This document shows, one piece after another, positions 21,580-32,510 of a stretch of DNA of 58,000 nucleotides (position 1 is the stretch's first letter; the number at the start of each line of letters is the position of its first letter). The notes beneath the pieces were generated by a model. The model was not told the origin of the DNA. It did not search any database and saw only the letters and a list, made by a program, of their open reading frames with translations. Source of the stretch: Adiantum capillus-veneris (lineage: Eukaryota; Streptophyta; Polypodiopsida; Polypodiales; Pteridaceae); assembly GCA_014529385.2 (NCBI GenBank), contig CM043960.1, positions 76,225,910 through 76,283,909 on the forward strand, in the 5' to 3' direction. The position numbers were made by a program, and so were the translations under genes.

Positions 21580-22925
21580 TTGCATAAAGAAGGGGATGTA
21601 AAGAATGTAAACAACTACCGGACTATAATGATTGGGTCTCTTATCGCAAAGTTGATAATGGAGATAAAATTGAGTAATTTGGCTGAAGAGAATGACAAGC
21701 GTGCAAAAGGACAAGCAGGTTTTCGTGGATGCCATAGCATCATTGATCATCTTGTCACACTTCGTGTTCTCATGGAGGAAAGTCGATTGAAAGACAAGCG
21801 ATTGTATTGTTGTTTTGTGGACTTTAAGAAAGCCTTTGATATGATTCCACGTAACAATTTGTGAAGAAGGATGGAAGAACTCCAAGTGCCAAGTAAGTTT
21901 ATGCTTGCGGTTTCTCGAATCTATGAGAAGGTGATTTGTCAATTGCGCATGGGAAGAGAAATTTCAAGAATGTTTATAAGCACTATTGGGGTTAAACGAG
22001 GATGTCCGTTGTCACCAACTCTCTTTGGTCAATGCATCGATCAATTGGAACAAATGGTACTTGACTTTATGCAAGAAGAAGGCATTGAAGAGGTCACTAT
22101 TTGCAATGCGGTAATCATGCTTTTGTCGTATGCGGATGATGTAGTGCTTCTAACACACACTTTAGAAGATGCACAAAAGCTTATGGTTGTTCTTGAGAAC
22201 TTTTGCTTGCAAAGTGGGTTGATTGTGAATGAGTCCAAAACAAAGGTTATGCTTGTGAAAACCAACCATAAGGAGAAGCCATGCATTGTATACAACAATG
22301 AGACACTTAAAGTTGTTGAGAGCTTTAAGTACCTTGGCCTTGAGGTACCATCCAATCACAAGTGGCATGAATATGCTATGCTCGTTTGGAAGCGGGAAAG
22401 AGAGCATATTATGCATTTGAGAACATGTGTAATGCAGGAAACATCAAGTGTTCGGTTCTCAAGAAGTATCTTTTTGATGCATTGGTGACACCGGTTCTTC
22501 TTATGGAGTTGAAGTGTGGGGCGGGAGCATCTCAAAGTCTACTTGGAAAGAGTTTGAGAATGTCCAAAAGTGTTTTTTTACAAACTTTCTCAAGTTAAGA
22601 CACAAACACCATATATGCTCCTATTTCTTGAGTCGGGATCTCTTTCAATTGAGGTTATGGGCATAGAAAGGGTTGTGGAGTACATGATAAAGATGCGTCA
22701 AAACCCCTCACTTCGACTTCCTACAATTGCATGTAAAGCAAGGAAAAAAGTTCAAAAGATGCATAAAAGCAAGATCTTGAGCACGGGATGGATGCAAGAC
22801 ATAAAGAAGTGGTTTGGGAGATGGGATGCATTACACTTGCTACATGATGCTTCAATTGACTTCCAAGTGAATAAAGCTTTTTCTACACCGCCAATGTATT
22901 ACGGCTTGAGAGAAATCAGGTGAGT
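21580..22925 (+). pseudogene. LINE reverse transcriptase, frameshifted
   Basis: RT motifs appear in order: KEGDVKNVNNYRTIMIGS, then GQAGFRGCHSIIDH, CCFVDFKKAFDMIPR (palm motif A with catalytic Asp), KRGCPLSPTLFGQCID, and LSYADDVVLL (motif C, catalytic Asp pair) near 22126-22155. FKYLGLEV follows. A TGA at 21862 interrupts after motif A. Past 22385 the protein continues in two further frames, through a WKREREH / ALVTPVLL region and a GSLSIEVMGIERVVEYMIK block. Not functional as read. Confidence 0.85.
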
Positions 22926-22972
22926 CACGCTTCATACATTACACCACCCATATTGCCCCCAACTACAAAACC

Positions 22973-23371
22973 ATGTTCTTCGCTGAAAGAGGGAACCGTA
23001 CTCACAGTTACATGCTTGAGTCTATCCCCTTGTCGGCAATACGCACTATCGCAACCATTCGGCTTAGCTCCCATTTCCTTCGATGTGAGATAGGACGTTG
23101 GGACAATGGAGAAGAGTCAAATCGACTTTGCACATTATGCTCACTGCAAGTTCGAGAGTCTGAGTACCACACACTACTAGAGTGCTCAACTTTTGGTCAC
23201 ATCCGAACTTGCTTCTCTCACATTTTCAGCCATAACTTGGACCTACACACTTTCCTCTCCCAGCCACAGTATGGGCTCTCCATTGTGACTCGTCACTCTC
23301 ATCACCACAATTTTGGAGCATCGAGACTCGAGTCACTCATCAGCCATACAAATACCACATCACATGTATGA
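22973..23371 (+). pseudogene. LINE C-terminal zinc-finger-like domain
   Basis: The frame includes LSSHFLRCEIGRWDN, then RLCTLCSLQVRESEYHTLLEC. The Cys-X2-Cys...His...Cys spacing is typical of the finger after plant LINE RTs. The piece at 4860-5290 is a relative of this domain. Confidence 0.7.
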
Positions 23372-23387
23372 CCTCTGAGAACGATAT

Positions 23388-23391
<4 letters not shown>

Positions 23392-23462
<71 letters not shown>
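23392..23462. repeat. Long CT microsatellite at left edge of gypsy element
   Basis: About 70 bases of pure CT running directly into the 5' LTR. The first five or so bases of the LTR, as seen in the 3' LTR (TGTCA), are not present here. Confidence 0.95.
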
Positions 23463-23466
<4 letters not shown>

Positions 23467-23985
23467 CTGATGACGTGGCATGACCATCTGTGACCGGACA
23501 GAAGTGATGACAAGCAAACTGTACGGACAGTCCCGAAAAACGCGTCGGAAATCACGCTGACAAGCTGATATGTGGCAGCTATGTCGACGATGCAATTTTC
23601 GTTGACTACTAACATGGCAGAATGTACAGAATTCCATAAATTACGATGGCTGCTTTACGCTGGCTGATTTCCGAGAGATTTTGAAGCCAAAATTTTGGGG
23701 ATAATTGCTTTTGAGTTAGTACGCTTTTAAGTTAGAGATTTTTGGGGCTCTGCTTTTGGGCATCCCTTGTACCAATAAATAAGTTGGTTGGGCCTCATTG
23801 CCGACTCTCTTGTACTTTGAACACAGATTGATTAATAAAAATTACAGAAAGGGGTGCCAGTCTTTGGGGCCAATACCTTTGGGCACGGAACTACGATGGG
23901 CCGTGTCATCTTTGTGAACTGTTTTGAAGTGAATCTCTATCGTGTCGCAGTAGAAGCTTGACTTGGGATGTCCAAGTTTGTTACA
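23463..23985 (+). repeat. 5' LTR of gypsy element
   Basis: Starts CAAACTGATGACGTGGCATG directly after the CT tract; the 3' LTR has TGTCA in front of the same sequence. It ends TTTGTTACA, one base before the primer-binding site. It carries the GGGGCCAATACCTTTGGGCA module near 23869-23888. Confidence 0.9.
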
Positions 23986-23986
23986 G

Positions 23987-23997
23987 TGGTATCAAAG
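23987..23997 (+). other. Primer-binding site, initiator Met-tRNA type
   Basis: TGGTATCAAAG, one base after the LTR end, close to the complement of the plant initiator methionine tRNA 3' end (TGGTATCAGAG). It primes minus-strand DNA synthesis. Confidence 0.8.
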
Positions 23998-24177
23998 TGT
24001 GGCCAATTTTTCTTCGGGCAATCTGATCCTTTTCTCATGACACTTATGGATTCCAACAAGAATCAATAGACTTCTTCTGCAGCTGCTAACGCGAGAGGAG
24101 ATCACGAAGAAGATTTACATTATCAAACAAAGAAAGAGTAGGAGCCACCTCGACCTACTCAGTTCGAACTTGAAGAG

Positions 24178-24571
24178 ATGGAACGTCGACAACAGGTTGA
24201 CGAGGCAACGAAGCAGATGATTAAAATTGCGAAGGATCCGAAATTTGCAAAATTTTTGTCTCGACAATCCATCGTAGAAGTGCACACCCAGTGGCAGAAA
24301 GCCACAGAACCACTAAAAAAACCGGCAACCAACCATCAAACTGGCAGTCAAGAAACCTCCTTCGAGGATGTTTATAGAGCAAGAATTACAAGAGGTGAGA
24401 CACAGATTAGTCAGCTTTTGGACGCAAGCAACAAATCCAAAAAGCAAGAGAAAAAGCAAAAGAAAGGAACTGACCTCCCGGGTTATTTGGGTCGTCAATC
24501 TTCTTTTATATCGCCAAGAAAGCAAAAGAAGCGTGTACGATTTGAAGGACTACCCAATCCCTCTTCTTCTT

Positions 24572-24603
<32 letters not shown>

Positions 24604-25510
24604 AGCTCTTCTGACTCAAGCGAGAGACAAAAAAGGCAAAAAGCGAAGCTTCGGAAAGGGCAAGAAAAAGGCAAAGAAACCGAGATTTCGCCCAGTGTTT
24701 GACAGTTCTACATAGGAGTCATCCTGAGACAGTTCGGACTCCGACGATCACATGTTTTATGCTAAGAAGAAGCACTTCAGAGCCAACCAATGGCTTTCTC
24801 GAAGACAAAAGCAAGAAAGTAAAAGAGTTCAAAGAAGGTGGACAGTAGATTAAGTTCATTTGAATCCTAGGGCTTTGGCCTTCATTCAGATAGCTTTCTC
24901 TGGAGGGCATTATTCAAAGCACTCCAAGAATAGGAGGGCTACATCTTTCTTCAAGGGAAATGCTCGAACATGGTGGTCCACTCTTCTTCTGAGGAAAGAA
25001 GCTCCAGTTAAATGGTTGAAATTCAAAAGGCTCTTTATTTTCTTCTTAGTCTCGGGAGTACGAACGAAGTATAAGTATTAAGAACTGCTTGGAATCATCT
25101 TCGGAAGACCAAGGGAGATTCTTTAAGGCTTATTGCAAGAAATTTTGGAACTCTTTTCTACCAACCTCTTCATTTAAGAAGGTCTCATATAAGGAACAGA
25201 TTGAGCGGTTTTGTTGCGGACTCCCTACAGAGATCCGAGATTATTGCCTGGAACAAAAGTCTAATTCTATTCAAGAATTGATGGGTGGAAATTTGACCTA
25301 TCCCAATGATGAGATCTTGACTCAGAGAACCCAACAAATCTCTCACAATGAAAGTAGAAAGAAAAAGAGTTCCCAAGAAAAGAAAGACCTCGGCTCACTC
25401 TTCGAGAGAGGGCCAATTACATCAAAGAATGGAAGTGTTTTGGATGCGAGGAACATGAGCACGTCTTCGTCGAGTGCCCCAAAAAGGCACAACGAGAACA
25501 ACATATAGAC
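24178..25510 (+). pseudogene. Gypsy gag, broken into frames
   Basis: The first frame (24178-24702) is charged and carries a serine run encoded by a TCT repeat (24560-24600). The second (24860-25081) has NARTWWSTLLLRKEAPVKWL, the conserved gag WW region. The third (25089-25508) has a gag tail with LPTEIRDYCLEQKSNSIQEL, like the minus-strand gag at 16.7 kb. In a neighbouring frame at 25430-25490 there is a zinc knuckle, CFGCEEHEHVFVEC (Cys-X2-Cys-X4-His-X4-Cys). Several stops separate these parts. Confidence 0.8.
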
Positions 25511-25654
25511 AAGCCAGAGAGTTCAAGAGCAACAGAGGAACATGGCATAAAAGGCAAGATGAAAGCAAGACTGGTTCCAGATTGCATGGGTACTGACCCA
25601 AGCACGATTGATGAAAGTACTGAACTTTGTTGAGCTTGGGACAAAGTGTGAGAT

Positions 25655-26190
25655 CAAGAAGCCCTGATTTTCTTTGATGGAGGAGCTGACTCAGCTGAGG
25701 CCAACTTCATTTCACCTAAATTGGCGACACGACTCGAGATTACACCCGATCGGATGGGACCACCAACAGAGACAGGTCAAGCGCCACTCGGACGGGACAT
25801 AGCCATTACACCTGTCATTGGCAAACTTCGGTTGCATTGTCGACACGAGGACTTTTACATAATGCCCTTGGAAGGTTGTGACGTTCTCCTTGGAGTCCCT
25901 TGGTACCATAAGAACAACGCCACAACGCCGTGGTCGATTATCAAGGGAAGAAAGCGACTGTGACAAATGAAAAGGGCTGAAAAATTGTACTTGATGTGAA
26001 ATTGAAGGACGAGTTTGTCCCTATTGTATCGACTTTGGCCGTTTCCAAATTAATGAAATCCAGTCTGTTTGTTTACTCAATCTACTTGAAAGAGTTAAAT
26101 GATGAACACAGAACGCATATGTCTGAACTTGATGAAGAACGCCAAGATTTTCTCTACACTCATGCCAATTGCTTTTCTACTACTCGATGA
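25655..26190 (+). pseudogene. Gypsy protease region and linker
   Basis: ALIFFDGGADSAEANFISPK marks the active-site position; the canonical Asp-Ser/Thr-Gly triad reads Asp-Gly-Gly. EGCDVLLGVPWYHKNNA is the C-terminal retropepsin block. A frame from 25996 continues to HTHMSELDEERQDFLYTHAN-like linker sequence that normally leads to RT. The RT does not follow; integrase does. Confidence 0.75.
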
Positions 26191-27000
26191 AGAAAACGAT
26201 GTTGTGTTGCGCAGGTTGAGGGAAAAGGTTCTGACTCAATGTCATTGTCCACCTTTTACAAGTCACCGTAGCATTGACTCCATCTTGAAAGGTGTGGAGC
26301 GTTACATCTTTTGGCCGAGACTCAAGAAGGATGTGGATGACTTTGTAAGCAGTTGCTTGGTATGCCAAAAGGTCAAGTTTAATAGGCATAAAGCATAAGG
26401 ATTGTTACAGCCTTCACCCATTCCCACCCGCCCCTGGGAAAGTATTGCTATGGATTTCATTTTTTTATCTCCCGAAGACGCAGAGTGGATATGATGACAT
26501 TTGGACTGTCATCGACACACTTAGCAAGCAAGCTCACTTCGTTCCACTGAAGAAAACAATCAAGCCGGATCATTTAGAGAGACTGTTCATTTCACAGATA
26601 TTCAGATTACATGGCATGCCTGAGACAATAGTCTCTGACAGAGATCCCCGATTCACGAGTTTGTTTTGGAAGGCTATTTGGAAGAACATCGGCACACGAT
26701 TGCAGTTCTCGTCATCATTCCACCCGCAGACAGATGGGCAATCTAAGATTGCAAATTCAGTCGTACTGGATTTATTGAAGTCTTACAGTTCTGATCAAAA
26801 GACTCAATGGGAAGGAAATTTGCCCTTGGTGTAATTTGCCTACAATAACACAATCCACTCTTCGACAGGGAAGGCGCCATTTGAGATTATTGAAGGTGCT
26901 ACAAAGGTTCCACCCTTCCTTAGCACGAAAGATCAGATTTTTGCAACCGACTAGTACACGAGGGTCTTGGACACTGCTTGTGCCAAGGTCAGGGAGGCTC
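26099..27000 (+). pseudogene. Gypsy integrase with altered catalytic residue
   Basis: The zinc-binding part is in the frame 26099-26398 (THSHRSIDSILKG-type block, IFWPRLKKDVDDFV, then SSCLVCQKVK). The core is in frame 26445-26834: DDIWTVIDTLSKQAHFVPLK, TIVSDRDPRFTSLFWKAIW (second Asp), and SSFHPQTDGQSKIANSVV. In this last block the position usually held by the third catalytic residue (Glu after Thr) is Lys. The AYNNTIHSSTGKAPFEI block follows after a stop. This copy cannot be catalytically normal. Confidence 0.85.
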
Positions 27001-27288
27001 TAGCGAAATCAGACTTTAGCGAAATCTCAAGAAAGACACAAGAAGGCAACAGATCGAGACCGTCGCAATTTGAAATTAAAGGAAGACGATTGGATGCTCT
27101 TACGATTTGAGAAGGCACGCCTAAGAAAGAAAAAGGGAAAGGAGCGGCTTTTCCAAAGCTGAGCATGAGATACTATAAACATTTCCAGATAAAAGAAAAG
27201 ATAAATGAAGTCTCCTTTAGACTGAAGCTACCCGAAACTTGGAAGATTCACAATGCTTTTCATTAGAGTCTCTTGAAGCCTTTTAAAG

Positions 27289-27492
27289 GTGATGTGCCCG
27301 ATAATGGGGAGCCAAATGAGCAACCGAGAAAGCGAGGAGATACTCGTTCCAGAACAAATATTGGCACATAAAGATAGAAAGATTAAAGGTAAAGTGATTA
27401 GGCGGTTCTTGGTTAAATTCAAGAACTATCATGCATTGGATGCGAAGTTGGAGGAAGAGGACCTAGCAGATACTCCTCAGATTTTACCTTGA
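27289..27492 (+). pseudogene. Chromodomain-like tail of gypsy integrase
   Basis: A 67-codon frame containing LVPEQILAHKDRKIKGK, then FLVKFKNYHALDAKLEEEDL. The order (Pro-Glu-x-Ile-Leu, basic stretch, Leu-Val-Lys-Phe/Trp-Lys, acidic end) matches chromodomains of plant chromoviruses, which direct integration to marked chromatin. The usual Trp in LVKW is Phe and the later Trp is Leu, so the aromatic cage is weakened. Confidence 0.65.
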
Positions 27493-27983
27493 AGCATTTG
27501 GTAGCATAGTCTACTCCGAAGAACCCCGATTTCAGCATGGGTGAATCTAGTGCAGCGGGCTTGCACAAGAGGAGTCACTCCGCTCCTTTGTCAACAAATT
27601 ACCCCGATTTTGATATAGAGTCACTGATGTCCTTTTGGGTTTCAGGGATATTGTTGGGCTCACAGTATTCTGCTGTATGACTTTATGAATTGGAATTCCC
27701 AAAAATGATACTGATTGATTTGTACTCAACTTGTTTGAGTGCAAGAACTACAAGACGAAATGACTGCAACATTTCGATCTCATAAATCTCTATAGATATG
27801 ATTGCAATAAGGATTATTGAATGTGATGTCAAGTAATGTGATGTCCGGTGATGTGACTATCGATTTGTACAAGTGCTAGATGTGTTGTCTACTAACAGTC
27901 AATGTCTACTAAGACAGTTTATGGCCTATGTCTATTTTGCAGGCGTAATCGAGGGCGATTACAATTCTTTCAAGAGGGGGCTA

Positions 27984-28529
27984 TGTCACAAACTGATGAC
28001 GTGGCATGACCATCTGTGACTGAACAAAAGTGATGACAGGCTGATTGTACGGACAGTCCCGAAAAACGCGTCGGAAATCGCCTTGACAGACTGACACGTG
28101 GCAACTGTACGAACGTCGCAATTTTCGCTGATTGCTGACCTGGCTAAATGTACGAAATTCCATAAATTGTGCTGGCTGCGTTACGCTAGCTAATTTTGAA
28201 GCCAAGCTTTTGGGGATAATTGCTTTTGAGTTAGAGATTTTTGGAACTCTGCTTTTGGGCATCCCTTGTACTAATAAATAAGTTGGTTGGGCCTCATTAC
28301 TCAGAGCGTCTAGACGCAAAGTCTGAGAGTGAGTGCCTGCCAACTCTCTTGTACTTTGAACACAGACTAACAAAAAAAAAACCGAAAGGAGCGCCAGTCT
28401 TCGGGGCCAATACCTCTGGGCACGGAACTACATCGGGCAGTGTCATCTTTGTGAATTGTTTTGAAGTGAATCTCTATTGTGTCGCGATAGAATCGCGATA
28501 GAATCTTGACTTGGGGTGTCCATGTTTGT

Positions 28530-28532
<3 letters not shown>
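27984..28532 (+). repeat. 3' LTR of gypsy element
   Basis: Begins TGTCACAAACTGATGACGTG right after the purine-rich CAAGAGGGGGCTA (polypurine tract) and ends TGTTTGTTAC, where CT repeats begin. It carries the GGGGCCAATACCTCTGGGCA module. A short local duplication (CGCGATAGAAT twice) near 28480-28503 is absent from the 5' LTR. Confidence 0.9.

Positions 28533-28620
<88 letters not shown>
28533..28620. repeat. Long CT microsatellite at right edge of gypsy element
   Basis: About 88 bases of CT following the 3' LTR directly. Together with 23392-23462 it brackets the element. Confidence 0.95.
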
Positions 28621-28623
<3 letters not shown>

Positions 28624-29079
28624 TTCTATTACTTGAAATCTCCCCAAACTCCCAAATGGTGCTTAATCTAAGAGCAAGTACTTCACTGTTTACATAGCAT
28701 GCTCGCAGGTATCAAACGGTGCGAGATACAAGTACGCACATGGCCAAACGGAAAAGAGTAAAGGCCAAGGTAAAAAAGCCTCTCCAAAAGAAAGTACGAA
28801 GTACCCTGGCAACCTAATGGAGAGAGAATAGCAATAGCCTCTAAAAGGTATGCACTTCAACCAAAAGCCCATTCAACAATTGTAAATCAAGAGACAAAAC
28901 CATCAACAGTAAAGATGGCAGTGAGTAGCTACAAGAAGCTTGGTGTCGGGCAAAGCGTGCAACTAGTAAAATCTAACAACAAAAGGTAATGGAAGAACAG
29001 AAGGGAAAGAGCAATTTGGGGACGAAGATGAGAATGTAAAGGCAACTGACAATACCAAGAGACTTCAGCAAGATGTGAG
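28621..29079. other. Unassigned stretch
   Basis: No domain, repeat or RNA gene recognised; short frames on both strands only. Confidence 0.4.
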
Positions 29080-29430
29080 GACGTGACAGTAGTACGGACG
29101 CCTGCGTTTTGAGTTGTTGAAGTGACAAGCCGTACGCACTTCTGCAAAACACACTAGCAACTTTAGCGCTAGCTCTTGGGGGTTAGCCTTTTAAAAAAAG
29201 TGCTTTTGAAGCTCTACTTGTGGGCAACCCTTGTAATGTTTATAAGAGCACCTAGGGCCTCACTCTGCAGACATCTCGACGTAGAGGTTGAGAGTAGAGG
29301 ACCCTCGAGAGTTGTACTTTTCAGTGAGCAATTGTCACAAACGGGAGCGCATAGCAATATAAAATATACTTGGATAAATAAAATTTATCACTTAATATTG
29401 AAGCCAAAGGATATAGAGAGAAATAGATAG
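29080..29430 (+). mobile_element. Gypsy LTR fragment, plus orientation, part 1
   Basis: Shares with the 23.5-28.5 kb LTRs the order TTTTGAAGCTCTACTTGTGG, GGGCAACCCTTGTA.T, GGGCCTCACTCTG, CGTCTCGACGTAGAG-like and GAGAGTTGTACTTTTCA blocks. It is interrupted at about 29440 by an R1 copy and seems to resume at about 30765 with the module AAATACCGAAAGGGATGCCA. Confidence 0.65.
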
Positions 29431-29439
29431 AGAGAGAGA

Positions 29440-30730
29440 GAGAGTGAGAAGATCGACATAGTATTGGAACCAGAAGATGGGTTGGTCCCCCCCCAAAAGA
29501 GAATCCTTTATTAGGGAGAATCTTTTTACAAGCACAAGAACCGAAGAAAACCCCTCCGTTCTAAATCTCTGACTCGATGGTCGTTCCTTCCCGTAAGGGA
29601 AATCCGAGAGCCGAGCTCTCAATCCTTTTTCCGTCTGTACTCAGAGTCGAGACTCCACAGACAATTTCCGACTTCCGTTCCCGGAATTCCCAAGCGTAAG
29701 CCGAAGCCTTCTCGCTTCTCCTTCGTGATGAAGTACCTGCAAACACACGCAAACACGCGACAACAATTTGTATGGCGAATCCACAATAGATACCTGTCGC
29801 TCTTGCGCGAGAAAAGCGACTTCCGTGCTTCGTAGTCTCGCGATCTCTTGCGTTATCTGGCGGCAGGGCGCTTTTATAGCTCCTTGACCACGACACGAAT
29901 AGCTGCTCGCGTAGAGATCATGGCCGGGTTTTTATTTTTTTTCTTTTTTTTTTCTTTTTTTTTTGTTCTACTCGAAATAGGGAGGTTTTGTTGCTTTATT
30001 TTCTAAGTGGCTGCCCACTTATTAAGTGGACGACCGGCATATTTTAAAATTGGTCTGAACCTGCCCAAAAACTCAATAAAACCTTATAAGTTTAAAACAA
30101 TGCTTTTCACAACTCTTCCCAGGCGTCCCTGGATGCAACCACATGCACAAATGCAATGCAAACATAGATTCCTCGCGGGAAAGCGTTTGCTCTTCCCGGA
30201 AAACTCGTTAAAATTTTCCGCTTTTTAAGAAAAGCTTCTCAGAACCCATCTTTATTCTTGTGCTTGCGACTTTACGCGTATTCCTCTTTCTAGTTCGGAT
30301 TTCCTCTCGACTATGGATATCCCCTTTCCGATGCACCCGTCACCTTCCTTGTGACGCCTCAGTAATACCCATCACCTAGTCCTTTCCTATCGAACTTACG
30401 GTACAATCCCCTTCACGATGCTCTATGTCACCCATCCTATGATGCATCAGAGATGTCCGTTCCCAGATGGTCGGATACTTCTTACTGATGCTCCCTGTCA
30501 CCCATCCGATGTGACGCATCAGAAGTACCCGTTCTTGGTGGCCTTACAGATATTCCCTTTCACAGTGCTCCTGGCATTACTTTGAATGACGCACTAGGGA
30601 TACTCTGTACTCGGATGTCTCCAGTGAGAAAAACCCTCACTTAAAATTCCAATAATTCAATTAGAATTATTTTTTTCTTGGTGTTCCAAGCGAGAAAACC
30701 CTCACTTATAAATCCAATAATTCATTCAGA
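29440..30730 (-). mobile_element. R1-family LTR-like repeat, minus orientation, uninterrupted copy
   Basis: Direct repeat of 10498-11372 plus 13261-13500. On the minus strand it has CTATAAAAG near 29870-29880, within GGAGCTATAAAAGCGCC, a probable TATA box. The right part has several short CACCC...GACGCATCA-type subrepeats and two copies of an AATTCCAATAATTCA phrase near 30640-30720. It appears to sit inside a plus-strand gypsy LTR. Confidence 0.8.
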
Positions 30731-30764
30731 ATTATTTTTCTGTCAAATAAAGTCAATTTAGCAA

Positions 30765-30846
30765 CAACAATAATAAAGAAATACCGAAAGGGATGCCAAT
30801 CTTTGAGGCCAGTGCTTCTGGGTATGAAACTCTGTCGTGCCGTGTC

Positions 30847-30911
<65 letters not shown>

Positions 30912-30945
30912 CAATGATTTTGCAGTTTCAGTTCGTGTTGTTATT
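30765..30945 (+). mobile_element. Gypsy LTR fragment, part 2, with CT tract
   Basis: Contains the module (ACCGAAAGGGATGCCAATC, GGCCAGTGCTTCTGGG, GTCGTGCCGTGTCA), then CT repeats (30848-30902), then TTTGCAGTTTCAGTTCGTGT. The expected continuation (a GGGTGTCCAAG terminus as at 17390) is missing because LINE sequence starts here. Confidence 0.65.
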
Positions 30946-32510
30946 TTTGTTTTGTTTTGTTTTCGGAGTCGGGTAGGGCACGCTTGGCCGCTCCCCTCGT
31001 ACTCCAAAAAAGTATACAAGAAGAACGACCAGGACTATGCACCCAAAAACCGAAGGCAGACGCTTTTGTCACTAGTTTCCTCTGGACTACGAGAGTCCAG
31101 AGTTATCTACACTCTCAGGGCCATGACTAATCCCTTGAGAGACCCATTTCGCCAACTTGATTTGGGCGTGACAACGACCAAGTACCTCTGTTCAGAGGCC
31201 CAGGTCCTACGGGACTTGCTTCGGTCTTCCCTTTGGAGTTGCCTCCTGAAGGTAACTTATTGCTCACCTCACTAAACTGCCTTTGAAACCCGACGGTTTT
31301 CCCTTAGGAAATGCTATACCCACTTGGAAGGGCGTCGGCTCACAAGTGGCGTCCGCCGAGGTTGGTGGTGTCTCCCGTTTGCACCTCCCAACCCCTTTTA
31401 GGTGAAGTTGAAACACCCCCCCCGGGGGGGGAATGGCACTTGGGCGCTCTTGTAGCTCATCTGGCTTCGCTTGGGGAGAATTACGTCATTTTCCCCGGAA
31501 GGGATCAGATTCAAAATAACAGCATAGGAAGGGGAGCATTATCTCCCCATCGCCTATGCAGAGCACCCAAATACCGAGATACAACTTCACCGAGAAACTT
31601 CGCCACAGGCACGTGCCCTACGATTCCGTCCCTCAAGTGCGGATCACGGCGTACCCAGAAGGGCATCCGCTTCCCGCGAGCCTCCCCACCAAGGAGAATA
31701 ACGGTCCTTTCTTCAGGGTCCAACGAAGGGTCGATTACATTGAAGGTGGAGTTGAATCGGTTTAGCCACCCCCCCCCCCTGGCTTCATCAACCGCCGAAC
31801 AGTTCATCAGCAAATGCGAAAGCGAACGACCCTCTAACTGGGAGCACAACGTGCAAATGCTGTGTCCGCGCATGTAACTATCCGCCAGTTTGAGCCCACC
31901 TACTGTCGCGAGAGCTAGTATTCTCTCCTCCTGCCCATTCACTATAGTGCTCCTATTGAGCTACAGCAGGTATCCATGTGTTTGTTCAAAGTCGGCCTCC
32001 TTATAGGGCTTCAACGCCAGGCACGAATGCCTCTCGTCCCACTTGTCCCATACGTGGTAGCGAACTGAGCCAAAGTTAGCCGCTGGGATATACTTATTCA
32101 TCCAGTTCTGGATTCTTGTCGTCCAAGTCCACTTCTTGAATGGTTGGTTCTTAGGCTTCTTGTTTACCAAGGAGCCTATCCAGGTAGATGAAACCGAGCG
32201 GTACTTGTCAAAAGCCCTTGCTCGTTGTCCCCCACAAAAGGCAGGTACGGGTGGTATGTTAAACTCGTGATGGAGAGTTGTCGTCCCTACAAAGGTTGAC
32301 CTTGCTCCCTTTTCGAGTAACATTCGCATCCCGGTGGCGACGAGGCGATGCAGAGTGAAGGACACGCTAATCGTGGGCCCCCATAATTTTCACGCCATAA
32401 CAAATCACTGGATATACGCACGCCTTAAAAACAGTTAGTCGAGACCATATAGGGATGGCTCGAAGTGTCCAAGCTTGTAACACATTTGTTCGGGTGTTTC
32501 TCCCTCTGTT
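30946..32510 (-). mobile_element. Second LINE, 5'-truncated, same family as 11.4-13.3 kb
   Basis: The low-coordinate end has a T-rich tract (ATTTTTGTTTTGTTTTG, 30941-30960), the likely reverse of a poly(A) tail, followed by GGGTAGGGCACGCTTGGCC-type sequence comparable to that after the tail of the first LINE. Coding blocks are at 31511-32465. The 5' end is lost upstream of the block IPIWSRL. No clear target duplication was identified. Confidence 0.7.
31511..32465 (-). pseudogene. LINE post-RT region, frameshifted
   Basis: In minus order: IPIWSRLTVFKACVYPVICY (ending at stop near 32367), then from 32365 LVATGMRMLLEKGARSTFVG and PPVPAFCGGQRARAFDKYRS, then from 31942 ICTLCSQLEGRSLSHLLMNC (Cys/His finger). 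Each block has a close counterpart in the LINE at 11935-12924. Stops and frame changes near 32366 and 31960 disable it. Confidence 0.8.

Larger units (their letters stand above)
20509..23371 (+). mobile_element. Decayed LINE: endonuclease tail, RT and C-terminal domain
   Basis: Plus-strand non-LTR retrotransposon. The left end begins inside the apurinic endonuclease-like domain, so the 5' part and any first ORF are missing. The three coding blocks listed separately run in natural order: endonuclease tail, reverse transcriptase, C-terminal Cys/His domain. They are interrupted by stops near 21568 and 21862 and by frame changes near 22385, 22575 and 22925. The element ends near a long CT tract at 23392 that also marks the left edge of a gypsy element. 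Confidence 0.85.
23463..28532 (+). mobile_element. Ty3/gypsy chromovirus-type element, internally deleted
   Basis: The element has a 5' LTR (to 23985), primer-binding site, gag, protease, integrase with chromodomain-like tail, polypurine tract (about 27970-27983) and 3' LTR (27984-28532). The RT and RNase H part between protease and integrase is missing; the protease-side linker runs straight into the integrase zinc-binding region near 26185-26215. The LTRs differ by many substitutions and small indels, so the insertion is old. Both outer edges meet CT microsatellite DNA, so any short target duplication is hidden. Confidence 0.9.

Noticed and set aside
24560-24600. Serine-run protein encoded by TCT repeat
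   Set aside because: It lies within a decayed gypsy gag frame and is a trinucleotide microsatellite, not a separate gene.
31311-31877. 188-codon plus-strand frame
   Set aside because: It overlaps, antisense, the LINE coding blocks at 31511-32465 and has no recognisable domain.
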